Assembly (NCBI GenBank): GCA_026989175.1
Contig: JALSJT010000180.1
Location: 1 to 45,647 of the forward strand
DNA from: Thiomicrorhabdus sp.
GTDB taxonomy: Bacteria > Pseudomonadota > Gammaproteobacteria > Thiomicrospirales > Thiomicrospiraceae
Direction of reading: 5' to 3'
Length of the DNA stretch: 45,647 nt
Shown: one piece after another, positions 31,512 through 40,354 of the stretch
Position numbering within the stretch: the first letter of the stretch is position 1
How the letters are laid out: every line of letters starts with the position of its first letter
Program-made: the position numbers and the translations under genes
The notes under the pieces: generated by a model
Seen by the model: only the letters and a program-made list of their open reading frames with translations
Databases searched by the model: none
What the model was told of the DNA's origin: nothing

Positions 31512-32379
31512 TCAAGCTTCGGGTTTGCGAGCCATGCAGTCAAACCATGCCACAACACGCTCAGGTTCGAGCGCGCCAGTGAGAGTGATTGCGGTCGCCA
31601 GTGGAAAGGGCGGGGTAGGTAAAACCAACATTTCTGTGAACTTAGGTGTTTCACTCAGTAAAATGGGAAATCGAGTGTTACTCATGGATGCCGACATGGG
31701 GCTTGCCAATGTTGATATTATGTTAGGGTTACAAACCAAATATAATCTATTGCATGTACTTGAAGGTGAAAAAAACCTTGAAGAGGTGATTGTTGAAGGG
31801 CCGGCTGGCCTAAAAATTATTCCCGCCGCTTCGGGTGTAAGTAGAATGGCACAATTGACGGCCATGGAAAACGCTGGAATAATTAACGCGTTTTCAGCGT
31901 TAAGCGATCAACTGGATATTTTAATTGTGGATACTGCGGCTGGCATTGCGGATAGTGTGGTGAGTTTTTGTCGAGCCGCACAAGAGGTCGTGGTGGTGGT
32001 CACCGATGAGCCAGCCTCCATTACCGATGCCTATGCACTTATTAAAGTATTGAGTCGAGATCATCAGTTAACCCGTTTTAGACTGTTAGCGAATCAAAGT
32101 CGCTCTGCGTCACATGGTCGGCAACTTTATGAAAAACTCGCTAAGGTTTGTGAGCAATTTTTAGACGTAAGTTTAGACTATTTTGGCTCCATTCCATTTG
32201 ATCATGATTTACGTGATGCCGTGCAGAAACAGATTCCTGTTACGGTCTATAAACCACACAGTGAATCGGCTCAAGCATTTAGAGAGATCGCACGAAAGGT
32301 TGAAAAATGGCCAGTTCCGAAAGGCGCAACGGGGTATTTACAGTTTTTTGTTGAAAATTTATTTCAATCAGGGCATTAG
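31501..32379 (+). CDS. flhG: MinD-like ATPase FlhG/FleN
   Basis: VIAVASGKGGVGKTNISVNLGVSLSKMGNRVLLMDADMGLANVDIMLG; ATG 31501 with aggagg SD, overlapping flhF (the ORF track starts at 31459). Confidence 0.94.
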   Translation: MLNDQASGLRAMQSNHATTRSGSSAPVRVIAVASGKGGVGKTNISVNLGVSLSKMGNRVLLMDADMGLANVDIMLGLQTKYNLLHVLEGEKNLEEVIVEGPAGLKIIPAASGVSRMAQLTAMENAGIINAFSALSDQLDILIVDTAAGIADSVVSFCRAAQEVVVVVTDEPASITDAYALIKVLSRDHQLTRFRLLANQSRSASHGRQLYEKLAKVCEQFLDVSLDYFGSIPFDHDLRDAVQKQIPVTVYKPHSESAQAFREIARKVEKWPVPKGATGYLQFFVENLFQSGH

Positions 32380-32385
32380 AAGTCT

Positions 32386-33114
32386 ATGACGGGAACCACT
32401 GCATACGAAGATGTTCAAAAACAAGCCTCTAATGAACTATTGGAGCTGGAGCAGTACCTGCCGTTGGTTAAGCGGATTGCCTATCATCTAAAAGGGCGTT
32501 TGCCAGACAGCGTCTTTGTGGATGATCTTATTCAGTCAGGTATTGTTGGCTTAATTGAAGCGATGCAAAAATTTAATGCCAATCAAGGTGCCAGTTTTGA
32601 AACCTATGCCGGAATTCGAATTCGAGGCTCCATGTTAGATGAAATTCGCAAAGGAGACTGGACGCCACGTTCCGTGTATCGAAAATCGAGAGCCGTCAGT
32701 GAAGCGATTAATCAAGTGGAATCTAAGCTAGGGAGAGAGGCGCGTGATGAAGAGATCGCCACCCAAATGGAGGTTTCGATTGAGGAGTATCACCATATTT
32801 TACAAGACACCAATTCGGTTCATCTGCTCTCAATCGATCAACCCGATCACGATGAGCTGGCAGAAGACCGAATGGTGAGTAATCTTGCCACCCCATTTAC
32901 AGAGTTAATGGAATCCGGTTTTCAAGAGGCTTTGGTGAGTGAAATATCGAGTTTACCTGAAAAAGAAAAGCTGGTAATGTCTCTCTATTACGATGAAGAG
33001 TTAAATTTAAAAGAAATTGGTCAAGTGTTGTCCGTGAGTGAATCTCGAGTCAGTCAAATTCACAGTCAAGCCATTAAGCGAATTAGGTCGCGTATGGCCG
33101 ATTGGATAAAGTAG
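32386..33114 (+). CDS. fliA: Flagellar sigma-28 factor FliA
   Basis: YLPLVKRIAYHLKGRLPDSVFVDDLIQSGIVGLIEA; GIRIRGSMLDEIRKGDWTPRSV. Confidence 0.96.
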   Translation: MTGTTAYEDVQKQASNELLELEQYLPLVKRIAYHLKGRLPDSVFVDDLIQSGIVGLIEAMQKFNANQGASFETYAGIRIRGSMLDEIRKGDWTPRSVYRKSRAVSEAINQVESKLGREARDEEIATQMEVSIEEYHHILQDTNSVHLLSIDQPDHDELAEDRMVSNLATPFTELMESGFQEALVSEISSLPEKEKLVMSLYYDEELNLKEIGQVLSVSESRVSQIHSQAIKRIRSRMADWIK

Positions 33115-33130
33115 TTTAGGGAATAAAAAA

Positions 33131-33538
33131 ATGCAAATGAACAGAGATATGAATATTTTAGTGGTAGATGATTTCTCTACCATGAGACGAATTGTGAAAA
33201 ACCTACTGAAAGAGTTAGGGTTTCACAAGTTTGATGAAGCCGATGATGGCGCAACAGCCTGGCCAATGGTACAGACAGGTAAATACGACTTTATTGTCAG
33301 TGATTGGAATATGCCCGATATGACAGGGCTAGACCTGTTAAAACATGTTCGAGCCGATGCGAACTTGCAAAATACACCATTTTTGTTAATCACTGCAGAA
33401 GCGAAGCGCAGCCAGATTTTAGAGGCCGCGCAAGCGGGTGTGGATGGTTATATTGTAAAGCCTTTTACGGCCGCTACACTCAATGCCAAAATACATAAAA
33501 TATTTGAACGCGTTGCCGAAAGAGAAAATGCAAAATAG
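33131..33538 (+). CDS. cheY: Chemotaxis response regulator CheY
   Basis: NILVVDDFSTMRRIVKNLLKELGFHKFDEADDGATAW; SDWNMPDMTGLDLL. Confidence 0.96.
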   Translation: MQMNRDMNILVVDDFSTMRRIVKNLLKELGFHKFDEADDGATAWPMVQTGKYDFIVSDWNMPDMTGLDLLKHVRADANLQNTPFLLITAEAKRSQILEAAQAGVDGYIVKPFTAATLNAKIHKIFERVAERENAK

Positions 33539-33576
33539 GTCATCATGGTATAAAAAATTGTGATTAGTCTTGATGA

Positions 33577-33616
33577 AAACCCTATACGATAATGGATGTC
33601 GTATAGGGTTTTTTTA
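33577..33616 (+). terminator. Intrinsic terminator between cheY and cheZ
   Basis: aaaccctatacga-taatggatg-tcgtatagggtttttttat, 13-bp perfect stem. Confidence 0.9.
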
Positions 33617-33639
33617 TAGGAAAAAAGGAGTTGTCATTC

Positions 33640-34314
33640 ATGACGTGTAGTACCCAAATTGATATTGAAGTTGTTCAAGCACTGTTAACCGCACTGCAAG
33701 AGGATAATCAAGAACAAGCGGTTGAACTATTAGATAACTTAACCCAGTTAAGAGAGTCCGAGCTCTATCAACGTTTAAGTGGTTTAACCAATAATTTACA
33801 CGATACATTAGATGAGTTGGTGGATAATCAACTGTTACTACAGACCAAGCATGACATTCCGGATGTGGCCGAGCGCCTAGAGTATGTACTCTCTTCGACT
33901 GAAGAAGGCTGTGCGAAAACCTTGGCATCTACCGAAAAAGCGATGGATTTAAGTGAGTCCATTGGTGAGCTTATTCAAGGCTCGTTAAACGATGAAAAGC
34001 AGAAACTAATACAAGACTTACTGAGTGAATTAAATACCGAGTTAACCAATATCTTATTGGCACAATCTTTTCAAGATCTAACTGGGCAAGTATTAAACCG
34101 AGTGGCGTTAACCATCTCCTCGCTTGAGCAAAGTTTAATTCAATTGATTTCAGAGTCTCGTCATGACTATGATGCCATTCCTGACCGAACGGAGAGTGAA
34201 CAAAAATCCGCTGAAATGAAAGGTATTGGTCCTAATGTGACACAAAAATCAAAACAAGACTCTATTGATAGTCAGAGTGATGTAGATGACTTATTGGGGG
34301 AGCTTGGTATCTAG
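33640..34314 (+). CDS. cheZ: Chemotaxis phosphatase CheZ
   Basis: LAQSFQDLTGQVLNRVALTISSLEQSLIQLI; C-terminal QSDVDDLLGELGI. ATG 33640 preferred (aaggag at 33625-33630). Confidence 0.93.
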   Translation: MTCSTQIDIEVVQALLTALQEDNQEQAVELLDNLTQLRESELYQRLSGLTNNLHDTLDELVDNQLLLQTKHDIPDVAERLEYVLSSTEEGCAKTLASTEKAMDLSESIGELIQGSLNDEKQKLIQDLLSELNTELTNILLAQSFQDLTGQVLNRVALTISSLEQSLIQLISESRHDYDAIPDRTESEQKSAEMKGIGPNVTQKSKQDSIDSQSDVDDLLGELGI

Positions 34315-34366
34315 TCTCTTTTAGGATGAACCTCAAGCTACTTGGAAACAGAGGAAAGGGGTAAGG

Positions 34367-34382
34367 TGGCATAATAATTGCT
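34367..34382 (+). promoter_or_regulatory. Sigma-54 promoter upstream of cheA
   Basis: TGGCAT-AATAA-TTGCT. Confidence 0.85.
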
Positions 34383-34429
34383 TTTATTTTTAATAGGTTA
34401 AGCAATAATAATTGAGTGGAGTAAATGCT

Positions 34430-36469
34430 GTGGATGAAGAGATTTTACAAGACTTTTTAGTCGAAGCGGCAGATTTAGTTGAACAGTTAAATGAACAGCT
34501 AGCAGATCTTGAAAACTCTCCAACCGACAGTGATCTATTAAATGCGGTGTTTAGAGGGTTTCATACCATTAAAGGGGGGGCAGGATTTCTTGCCATTACC
34601 CCATTAATTGAAGTTTGTCATCGTGCTGAAAATGTTTTTGATAAAATTCGTAATGGCGATGTAGACTACGATGCTTCAGCTGCTGAGGTGATTTTGCGTG
34701 CCTTTGATGTCATCAGTGACATTTTAGAGCAGTTAAATGATGGCGAGCGCGAATTTGCTGAAAATGATCCAGAGCTACTGGCCGAGTTAGATGCCTTAAC
34801 AGGAAAAGCGCAAGTGCCTGTTGAAGCCCCTTCCGATGAGACTTCACCGACGAGTGAGCCTGTTTTGACCTTACCAGAAGGGGTTGATCCTGATGGCGAT
34901 ATGTCAGATGAAGAGTTTGAAGCGTTATTGAATCAACGAGATGGCGCATCGAATACGAATGGCCCTGCAACATTAACGCTTCCCGAAGGGGTTGATCCCG
35001 ATGGCGACATGTCAGATGAAGAGTTTGAAGCGTTATTGAATCAACGAGATGGTGCATCGAATGCGAGTAGCTCAGTAACATTAACGCTTCCCGAGGGCGT
35101 TGATCCCGATGGTGAGATGTCAGATGAAGAGTTTGAAGCCTTACTCAATCAACGAGATACTCAAACGTCCCCCCCTAAAGTTAAAAAATCAGTAGAGATG
35201 TCGTCCGTTTCTACACCAAAACCAACATCAACTCCCAAGCCCGCCCCACAGCCCAAAGCAAAAAAAATAGCAACGGCCAATAAAGCCAAGCCAGCGGCTA
35301 AAAATAGTACTGAATCAACAGTTCGAGTCGACACTAAGCGATTAGATGACATTATGAACTTAGTGGGGGAACTGGTCTTAGTTCGAAATCGTCTGTTGAC
35401 CTTAAAGGGAAAAAACAGCAATCGAGAAGATATTGCCAATGCGGTGGCAAATTTAGACCATGTCACAACCGACTTACAAGCTTCGGTATTAAAAACTCGA
35501 ATGCAACCCGTTAAGAAAGTGTTTGGACGCTTTCCACGAGTGGTACGTGATCTCGCCAGAAAACTAGGCAAAGACATTATCTTAGAGTTAAAGGGTGAAG
35601 AGACCGATTTAGATAAAAACCTAGTGGAGGCTTTAGCAGATCCATTGGTTCATTTGGTTCGAAATTCCGTCGATCATGGGGTTGAAATGCCCGATGTACG
35701 TGTTGCTGCGGGCAAGCCTAAAACAGGTACCGTAGTGCTTGCCGCACAACAAGAGGGCGATCATATTCTGCTCTCCATTACCGATGATGGTAAGGGAATG
35801 GATCCAGATGTCTTGCGTCAAAAAGCCGTTGAAAAAGGCATGATGGATGAACAGATGGCGAGCCAACTTGATGATAAATCCGCGTTTGAGTTGATTTTAT
35901 CCGCAGGGTTTTCAACCGCCGATCAAGTAAGTGATATTTCAGGGCGTGGCGTTGGTATGGATGTGGTAAAAAACATGATTACCAAACTGAATGGTAGCAT
36001 TGATATTCATTCCGTATTAGGCGAAGGCACTAAAATAAGCATTCGAGTGCCACTTACGCTTGCGATCTTGCCCACGTTAATGGTTGGTTTTAATGAAGAT
36101 AGCTATGCCATTCCACTGACCAGCGTACAAGAAATTTTTGATTTTAATCCTGAAAAAACCAATAAAATTGACGGACAGATGATGGTGCGTTTAAGAGAGG
36201 AGAGTATTCCGCTTTACTTCTTAAACGAATGGTTAGCTGCCGATAAGCCCAAAGATAACTATCGAGGCGATAAGGTCGTGATTGTTTCCGTGGGAAATCA
36301 ACGAGCAGGGCTGGTTGTAAGTCAAGTTAATGGTCAAGAAGAAGTCGTGATTAAACCACTTGGCGTGATGCTAAAATCAGCATTAGGCTACGCAGGTGCT
36401 ACCATTACAGGGAACGGTAGCATTGCTTTGATTTTAGATCTTCAAGGCGTGGTAAAACGCTTTCAATGA
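34430..36469 (+). CDS. cheA: Chemotaxis histidine kinase CheA
   Basis: Hpt NAVFRGFHTIKGGAGFL; HATPase LVHLVRNSVDHGVEMPDVR; GRGVGMDVVKNMI; CheW-like C-terminus. GTG 34430 preferred over TTG 34412 because ggag precedes it. Confidence 0.95.
   Translation: MDEEILQDFLVEAADLVEQLNEQLADLENSPTDSDLLNAVFRGFHTIKGGAGFLAITPLIEVCHRAENVFDKIRNGDVDYDASAAEVILRAFDVISDILEQLNDGEREFAENDPELLAELDALTGKAQVPVEAPSDETSPTSEPVLTLPEGVDPDGDMSDEEFEALLNQRDGASNTNGPATLTLPEGVDPDGDMSDEEFEALLNQRDGASNASSSVTLTLPEGVDPDGEMSDEEFEALLNQRDTQTSPPKVKKSVEMSSVSTPKPTSTPKPAPQPKAKKIATANKAKPAAKNSTESTVRVDTKRLDDIMNLVGELVLVRNRLLTLKGKNSNREDIANAVANLDHVTTDLQASVLKTRMQPVKKVFGRFPRVVRDLARKLGKDIILELKGEETDLDKNLVEALADPLVHLVRNSVDHGVEMPDVRVAAGKPKTGTVVLAAQQEGDHILLSITDDGKGMDPDVLRQKAVEKGMMDEQMASQLDDKSAFELILSAGFSTADQVSDISGRGVGMDVVKNMITKLNGSIDIHSVLGEGTKISIRVPLTLAILPTLMVGFNEDSYAIPLTSVQEIFDFNPEKTNKIDGQMMVRLREESIPLYFLNEWLAADKPKDNYRGDKVVIVSVGNQRAGLVVSQVNGQEEVVIKPLGVMLKSALGYAGATITGNGSIALILDLQGVVKRFQ
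34574..34589 (+). repeat. G-tract motif site (GGGGGGGCAGGATTTC)
   Basis: cheA Hpt domain. Confidence 0.45.
34865..35158 (+). repeat. 108-bp in-frame tandem repeat (2.7 copies) within cheA
   Basis: LTLPEGVDPDGDMSDEEFEALLNQRDGASN... repeated at 34865, 34973 and 35081. Confidence 0.95.
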
Positions 36470-36493
36470 TTGTGTACTAGAAGGATGATATAA

Positions 36494-37000
36494 ATGGACG
36501 TAGCAAATGAAATGCCTTCTTTTGGCAATGATATGGAAATAGAGGACTATAACGATGAGCCCGCTTATTTAGGTCCCAGTACGCGCTGTGTGCTTTTTAC
36601 ATTAGAAAACGAAGTGTACGGTATTCAAGTCCAAAAAATACGAGAAGTTTTAAGAGTGGGTACGATTCGTCAAGTGGCGGGAGCAAACTACGGGGTACTT
36701 GGTGTAATTAATGTTCGAGGCGTTATCGTCACTGTGGTGGACTCTCGCGTCATGTTTAATATGCCCACTCGAGAAGTGGACGACCTCTCCCGAATTATTA
36801 TTGTTGAACTGGATGAAGAACGCACCGTCGGCATCATGGTCGATTTTGTAAAAGAGGTAAAAGATATTCCAGACGATAAAATAGAGTCGCTTTCAGGCTC
36901 TAAAGAAAATGCTTCGCGTTACATTCAAGGGGTTGCACATTTTCAAGATAATGTGATTATTTTAATTGATGTTGACAACATGTTTATGGGCGTTGAATAA
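36494..37000 (+). CDS. cheW: Chemotaxis coupling protein CheW
   Basis: CVLFTLENEVYGIQVQKIREVLRVGTIRQVAGANYGVLGVINVRGVIVTVVDSR. Confidence 0.93.
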   Translation: MDVANEMPSFGNDMEIEDYNDEPAYLGPSTRCVLFTLENEVYGIQVQKIREVLRVGTIRQVAGANYGVLGVINVRGVIVTVVDSRVMFNMPTREVDDLSRIIIVELDEERTVGIMVDFVKEVKDIPDDKIESLSGSKENASRYIQGVAHFQDNVIILIDVDNMFMGVE

Positions 37001-37336
37001 CACTTATTCCCCCCCAAAAAAACATCCATCCATACTTGTCAGCATTAACGGTTGAAATAAATTTGCTTAAATCATCGACCTTAAACTCATGTTCATGCCA
37101 TGTAAGATCTGATTTCAAAAACTTCAGCACTTTCAGCAACCAACTTAAGTCCTAAATGCACTCCAAAACTCTTGATTTCATAGAAACTTAAAAGTAGACG
37201 ACGAACCTATGGGGTGCACGGGTAATGATGGAAAAATGGTATTTAGATTTGAAAAAAAATCATGATATGAACTGTCATCAACATACAACGGACGAACATA
37301 AACTACGCCCAAATATTTACAGGTTTGGATAAGATA

Positions 37337-37352
37337 GGGGGGGAATTTAAAA
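37337..37352 (+). repeat. G-tract motif site (ATA-GGGGGGG-AATTTAAAA)
   Basis: Intergenic between the convergent cheW and GGDEF genes. Confidence 0.55.
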
Positions 37353-37362
37353 ACCCAAAATT

Positions 37363-38286
37363 CTACAAAGTCCGAGTAATCTCCCGAGTCCCTTCTAACG
37401 CCTTAATCGCCTCATTCGCGCGCATAAACAGGGTTTGACTGTCCTCTTCGCTGTCGCGTAGTTCGGTGATGCCTGCGTGGCTGGTGAGGCAGGTGGTTAT
37501 GTTGTCTTCGAGTTTGATGGTTTGGGCGGCGATGGTCTCTTGCGCCAGTTTGGCGATTCGGAAGGCATCTACTGCTTTGACTTCGGGCAGGACAATCATG
37601 AATTGATCGCAACTTAATCGACCGATGTAACCTAAATCGTTCACCACGTTTTTAATGGCGTGCGCGGTGGATAAAATGGCTTTATCGCCCGCTTCGTGTC
37701 CGTAGGCATCGGTGATGCGTTTGAAGCAGTCTAGGTTGATTTTGATGAGTGACAAGGCTTGGTTATTTAACCGTGCCTTATTGAGCTCTTCGTCTACTAA
37801 ACCCAGAAAAAAATCTCGATTGTAAAGATCGGTGAGCGGGTCTTTGGAGGAGAGGTGTTCGATCTGCTCCTCCATGTGTTTGCGACTGCTGATATTGATG
37901 GCGAGCCAGATAACGGCAGGTTGGTCGTAAGTACCTTCTTTGATTGGGTACACCCGTGCTTCATACCATTGTCCGCCTTTGGGGCCTTCGATGACGCCAT
38001 CAATTTCGTTATTGGCGAGTTGGTATTCAATCTCTTGCAGGCGGTTGGCTTCAATGGCGCGTTGCACCACTTTTAAGAAGCGATCCGCCATCCCTTTGGG
38101 CAAAACATCATGATAATTTTTGCCTAATAAACTGGAGCCATCGGCATACAAACTGCGCTCTTGTCCGCCAATGATATCAAGGTAAGTGCCATCTTGACCC
38201 ATTACAAAAATAGGGTCAGGCATGGCATTGGCGATGGCTTCTAAATGCGATAAACTGGCGTGGGTTTCGGTCGTCGTGTCGCTCAT
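37363..38286 (-). CDS. PAS-domain protein with degenerate GGDEF domain (signature SCDQF)
   Basis: PAS segment DPIFVMGQDGTYLDIIGG; DPLTDLYNRDFFLGLVDEEL, DAYGHEAGDKAIL; RLSCDQFMIVLPE in place of RxGGDEF. Confidence 0.87.
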   Translation of the reverse strand: MSDTTTETHASLSHLEAIANAMPDPIFVMGQDGTYLDIIGGQERSLYADGSSLLGKNYHDVLPKGMADRFLKVVQRAIEANRLQEIEYQLANNEIDGVIEGPKGGQWYEARVYPIKEGTYDQPAVIWLAINISSRKHMEEQIEHLSSKDPLTDLYNRDFFLGLVDEELNKARLNNQALSLIKINLDCFKRITDAYGHEAGDKAILSTAHAIKNVVNDLGYIGRLSCDQFMIVLPEVKAVDAFRIAKLAQETIAAQTIKLEDNITTCLTSHAGITELRDSEEDSQTLFMRANEAIKALEGTREITRTL

Positions 38287-38289
38287 GGG

Positions 38290-39960
38290 TTAGCCCTTTG
38301 AAATTGGTTTGTACTTAATACGATGTGGTTGTGCGGCATCGGCACCTTTACGGCGTTTTAAGTCCGCTTCGTAGTCTGAGAAATTCCCTTCAAACCACTC
38401 AACGTGCGAGTCACCTTCAAACGCGAGCATGTGGGTGGCGATGCGATCTAAGAACCAGCGATCATGGGAGATCACTACGGCACAGCCTGCAAATTCCAAT
38501 AGTGCCTCTTCAAGGGCGCGTAAAGTTTCCACGTCTAAATCATTGGTCGGCTCATCCAGTAGTAGTAAGTTTCCGCCACTTCTCAGAGTTTTGGCGAGGT
38601 GAACACGATTGCGCTCTCCCCCTGAAAGAGTACCAATTTTTTTTTGTTGATCGCCACCTCTAAAGTTAAAGCGGCTGCAATAGGCGCGGGAGTTGACTTC
38701 GATGTTGCCCACCATAAAATTTTCATCCCCCCCTGATATTTCTTGCCATACAGTATTGTCGTCATTAAGCGAGTCGCGGCTTTGGTCAACAAACGAGAGC
38801 TGTACGGTTTCACCAAACTCAATGGTGCCTGAATCGGGTTGTTCTTGCCCAGTGAACATTTTAAATAGGGTCGATTTACCTGCACCGTTGGCACCCACGA
38901 TACCGACAATTCCCCCTTGTGGTAGTCTAAAAGAGAGGTCGTCAATCAGCAAGCGATCGCCAAAGCTTTTGGAAAGGTTGTTGACCTCAAGAACTTTTTG
39001 CCCAAGGCGTTCAGCAACGGGAATAAAAATCTCATTGGTTTCGTTCCGTTTTTGGTGCTCAACACTGCTGAGTTCATCAAAGCGTGCCATACGAGCTTTG
39101 GATTTTGCGTGTCGACCTTTGGCGTTGGAGCGTACCCACTCCAGCTCACTTTGAATCGTTTTCATTCGTGCCGCTTCGGACTTAGACTCTTGTTGCAGAC
39201 GCTTTTCTTTTTGCTCTAACCAAGAGGAGTAGTTGCCTTCGTAGGGAATTCCTTCGCCACGATCCAGCTCTAAAATCCACTGAGCGGCGTTGTCTAAGAA
39301 GTAACGATCATGGGTGATGGCGACCACGGTACCTGTAAAGTCGAGTAAAAAGCGTTCTAGCCAAGCGATGGATTCGGCATCCAAATGGTTGGTTGGCTCA
39401 TCCAATAACAGCATGTCGGGCTTTTCGAGTAGCAGTTTACACAGAGCCACACGACGACGTTCACCACCAGAAAGTTTACTCACATCGGCATCCCAAGGGG
39501 GAAGTCGTAATGCATCGGCGGCAATGTCTAAGGTACGTTCAATGTTGTGACCATCTTTGGCTTGAATGATGTCTTCGATTTCAGCCTGTTTTTTAGCCAG
39601 CGCATCAAAATCCGCATCGGGTTCGGCGTAAGCGGCATAGACAGCATCCAGTTCTGCCAGCGCATTGGTAACTTCAGACACCGCTTCTTCAATATTGCCA
39701 CGCACATCTTTGCTCTCATCCAACTGAGGCTCTTGGGCAAGATAGCCAATTTTAATCCCTGGTTGTGGACGTGCTTCACCAATAATATCAGTGTCTAACC
39801 CCGCCATAATTTTTAATAGGGTTGATTTACCTGAACCATTTAAGCCTAACACCCCAATTTTTGCCCCCGGAAAAAACGAGAGGGAGATGTCTTTTAAAAT
39901 TTGACGATTGGGTGGAACCACTTTTCCAACGCGGTTCATGGTGTAAACAAACTGAGCCAT
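38290..39960 (-). CDS. ettA: ABC-F ATPase EttA (energy-dependent translational throttle protein)
   Basis: MAQFVYTMNRVGKVVPPNRQILKDISLSFFPGAKIGVLGLNGSGKSTLLKIMAG; two Walker A motifs; start set at 39960 rather than the tracked 40092, which runs through the MITE. Confidence 0.95.
   Translation of the reverse strand: MAQFVYTMNRVGKVVPPNRQILKDISLSFFPGAKIGVLGLNGSGKSTLLKIMAGLDTDIIGEARPQPGIKIGYLAQEPQLDESKDVRGNIEEAVSEVTNALAELDAVYAAYAEPDADFDALAKKQAEIEDIIQAKDGHNIERTLDIAADALRLPPWDADVSKLSGGERRRVALCKLLLEKPDMLLLDEPTNHLDAESIAWLERFLLDFTGTVVAITHDRYFLDNAAQWILELDRGEGIPYEGNYSSWLEQKEKRLQQESKSEAARMKTIQSELEWVRSNAKGRHAKSKARMARFDELSSVEHQKRNETNEIFIPVAERLGQKVLEVNNLSKSFGDRLLIDDLSFRLPQGGIVGIVGANGAGKSTLFKMFTGQEQPDSGTIEFGETVQLSFVDQSRDSLNDDNTVWQEISGGDENFMVGNIEVNSRAYCSRFNFRGGDQQKKIGTLSGGERNRVHLAKTLRSGGNLLLLDEPTNDLDVETLRALEEALLEFAGCAVVISHDRWFLDRIATHMLAFEGDSHVEWFEGNFSDYEADLKRRKGADAAQPHRIKYKPISKG
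38716..38733 (-). repeat. G-tract motif site (GGGGGGGATGAAAATTTT)
   Basis: Inside ettA, on its coding strand. Confidence 0.7.
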
Positions 39961-39988
39961 GTAAATTTTCCTATTTTTTTGAAAAATA

Positions 39989-40147
39989 GAGACCTTTGCA
40001 CGAGAGGGGCGCGAGAGAAAAAAAGGATGAAATTTGGCTGATTGAGGCGTAAATCGTAGTGAATACCTAGGTATTCGCAAGATTTTCAACAAAAATCAGG
40101 CGTATTTCAGCCTTTTTTATCCGTGCATCCTTTCGTGCAAAGGTCTC
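39989..40147. mobile_element. MITE-like inverted-repeat element, copy 2
   Basis: GAGACCTTTGCACGA ... TCGTGCAAAGGTCTC perfect 15-bp ends, 159 bp, no ORF, central palindrome GAATACCTAGGTATTC. Confidence 0.88.
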
Positions 40148-40354
40148 AATAAATAATGAGGGTCACTTTACCTAAAAATAGGAGACAGTTAAAGAGGTAA
40201 ACCGCTAAGGAGTCTATTTATATGAATAAATCGGGGGATAACATGAGATGAATTCACGTTTAAGGCGAGTTTAAAATTGGTTATTTGGCTTGAAAAAAGG
40301 TAGAATTAGCCCTTTTAAAGACCCCTACTATTTCTGAAACGGAGAGCCTGAAAG

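Noticed and set aside
33545-33563. TGGTATAAAAAATTGT upstream of cheZ as a sigma-54 promoter
   Set aside because: Spacing between the -24 and -12 elements is one base off and TTGC is not intact.
34713-35081. Minus-strand 122-aa repetitive ORF (MRHLVDSITLQTLHLT repeats)
   Set aside because: It is the antisense reading of the cheA tandem repeat; the sense frame explains the repeat.
35161-35577. Minus-strand 138-aa ORF in cheA
   Set aside because: Antisense to the conserved CheA core; no independent support.
38693-39154. Plus-strand 153-aa ORF antisense to ettA
   Set aside because: Falls entirely within a strongly supported conserved CDS; low-complexity translation typical of an antisense frame.
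40148-40354. Glycine riboswitch or similar structured leader before glyA
   Set aside because: No recognisable riboswitch core or paired structure seen by eye; only a weak possible sigma-70 promoter.
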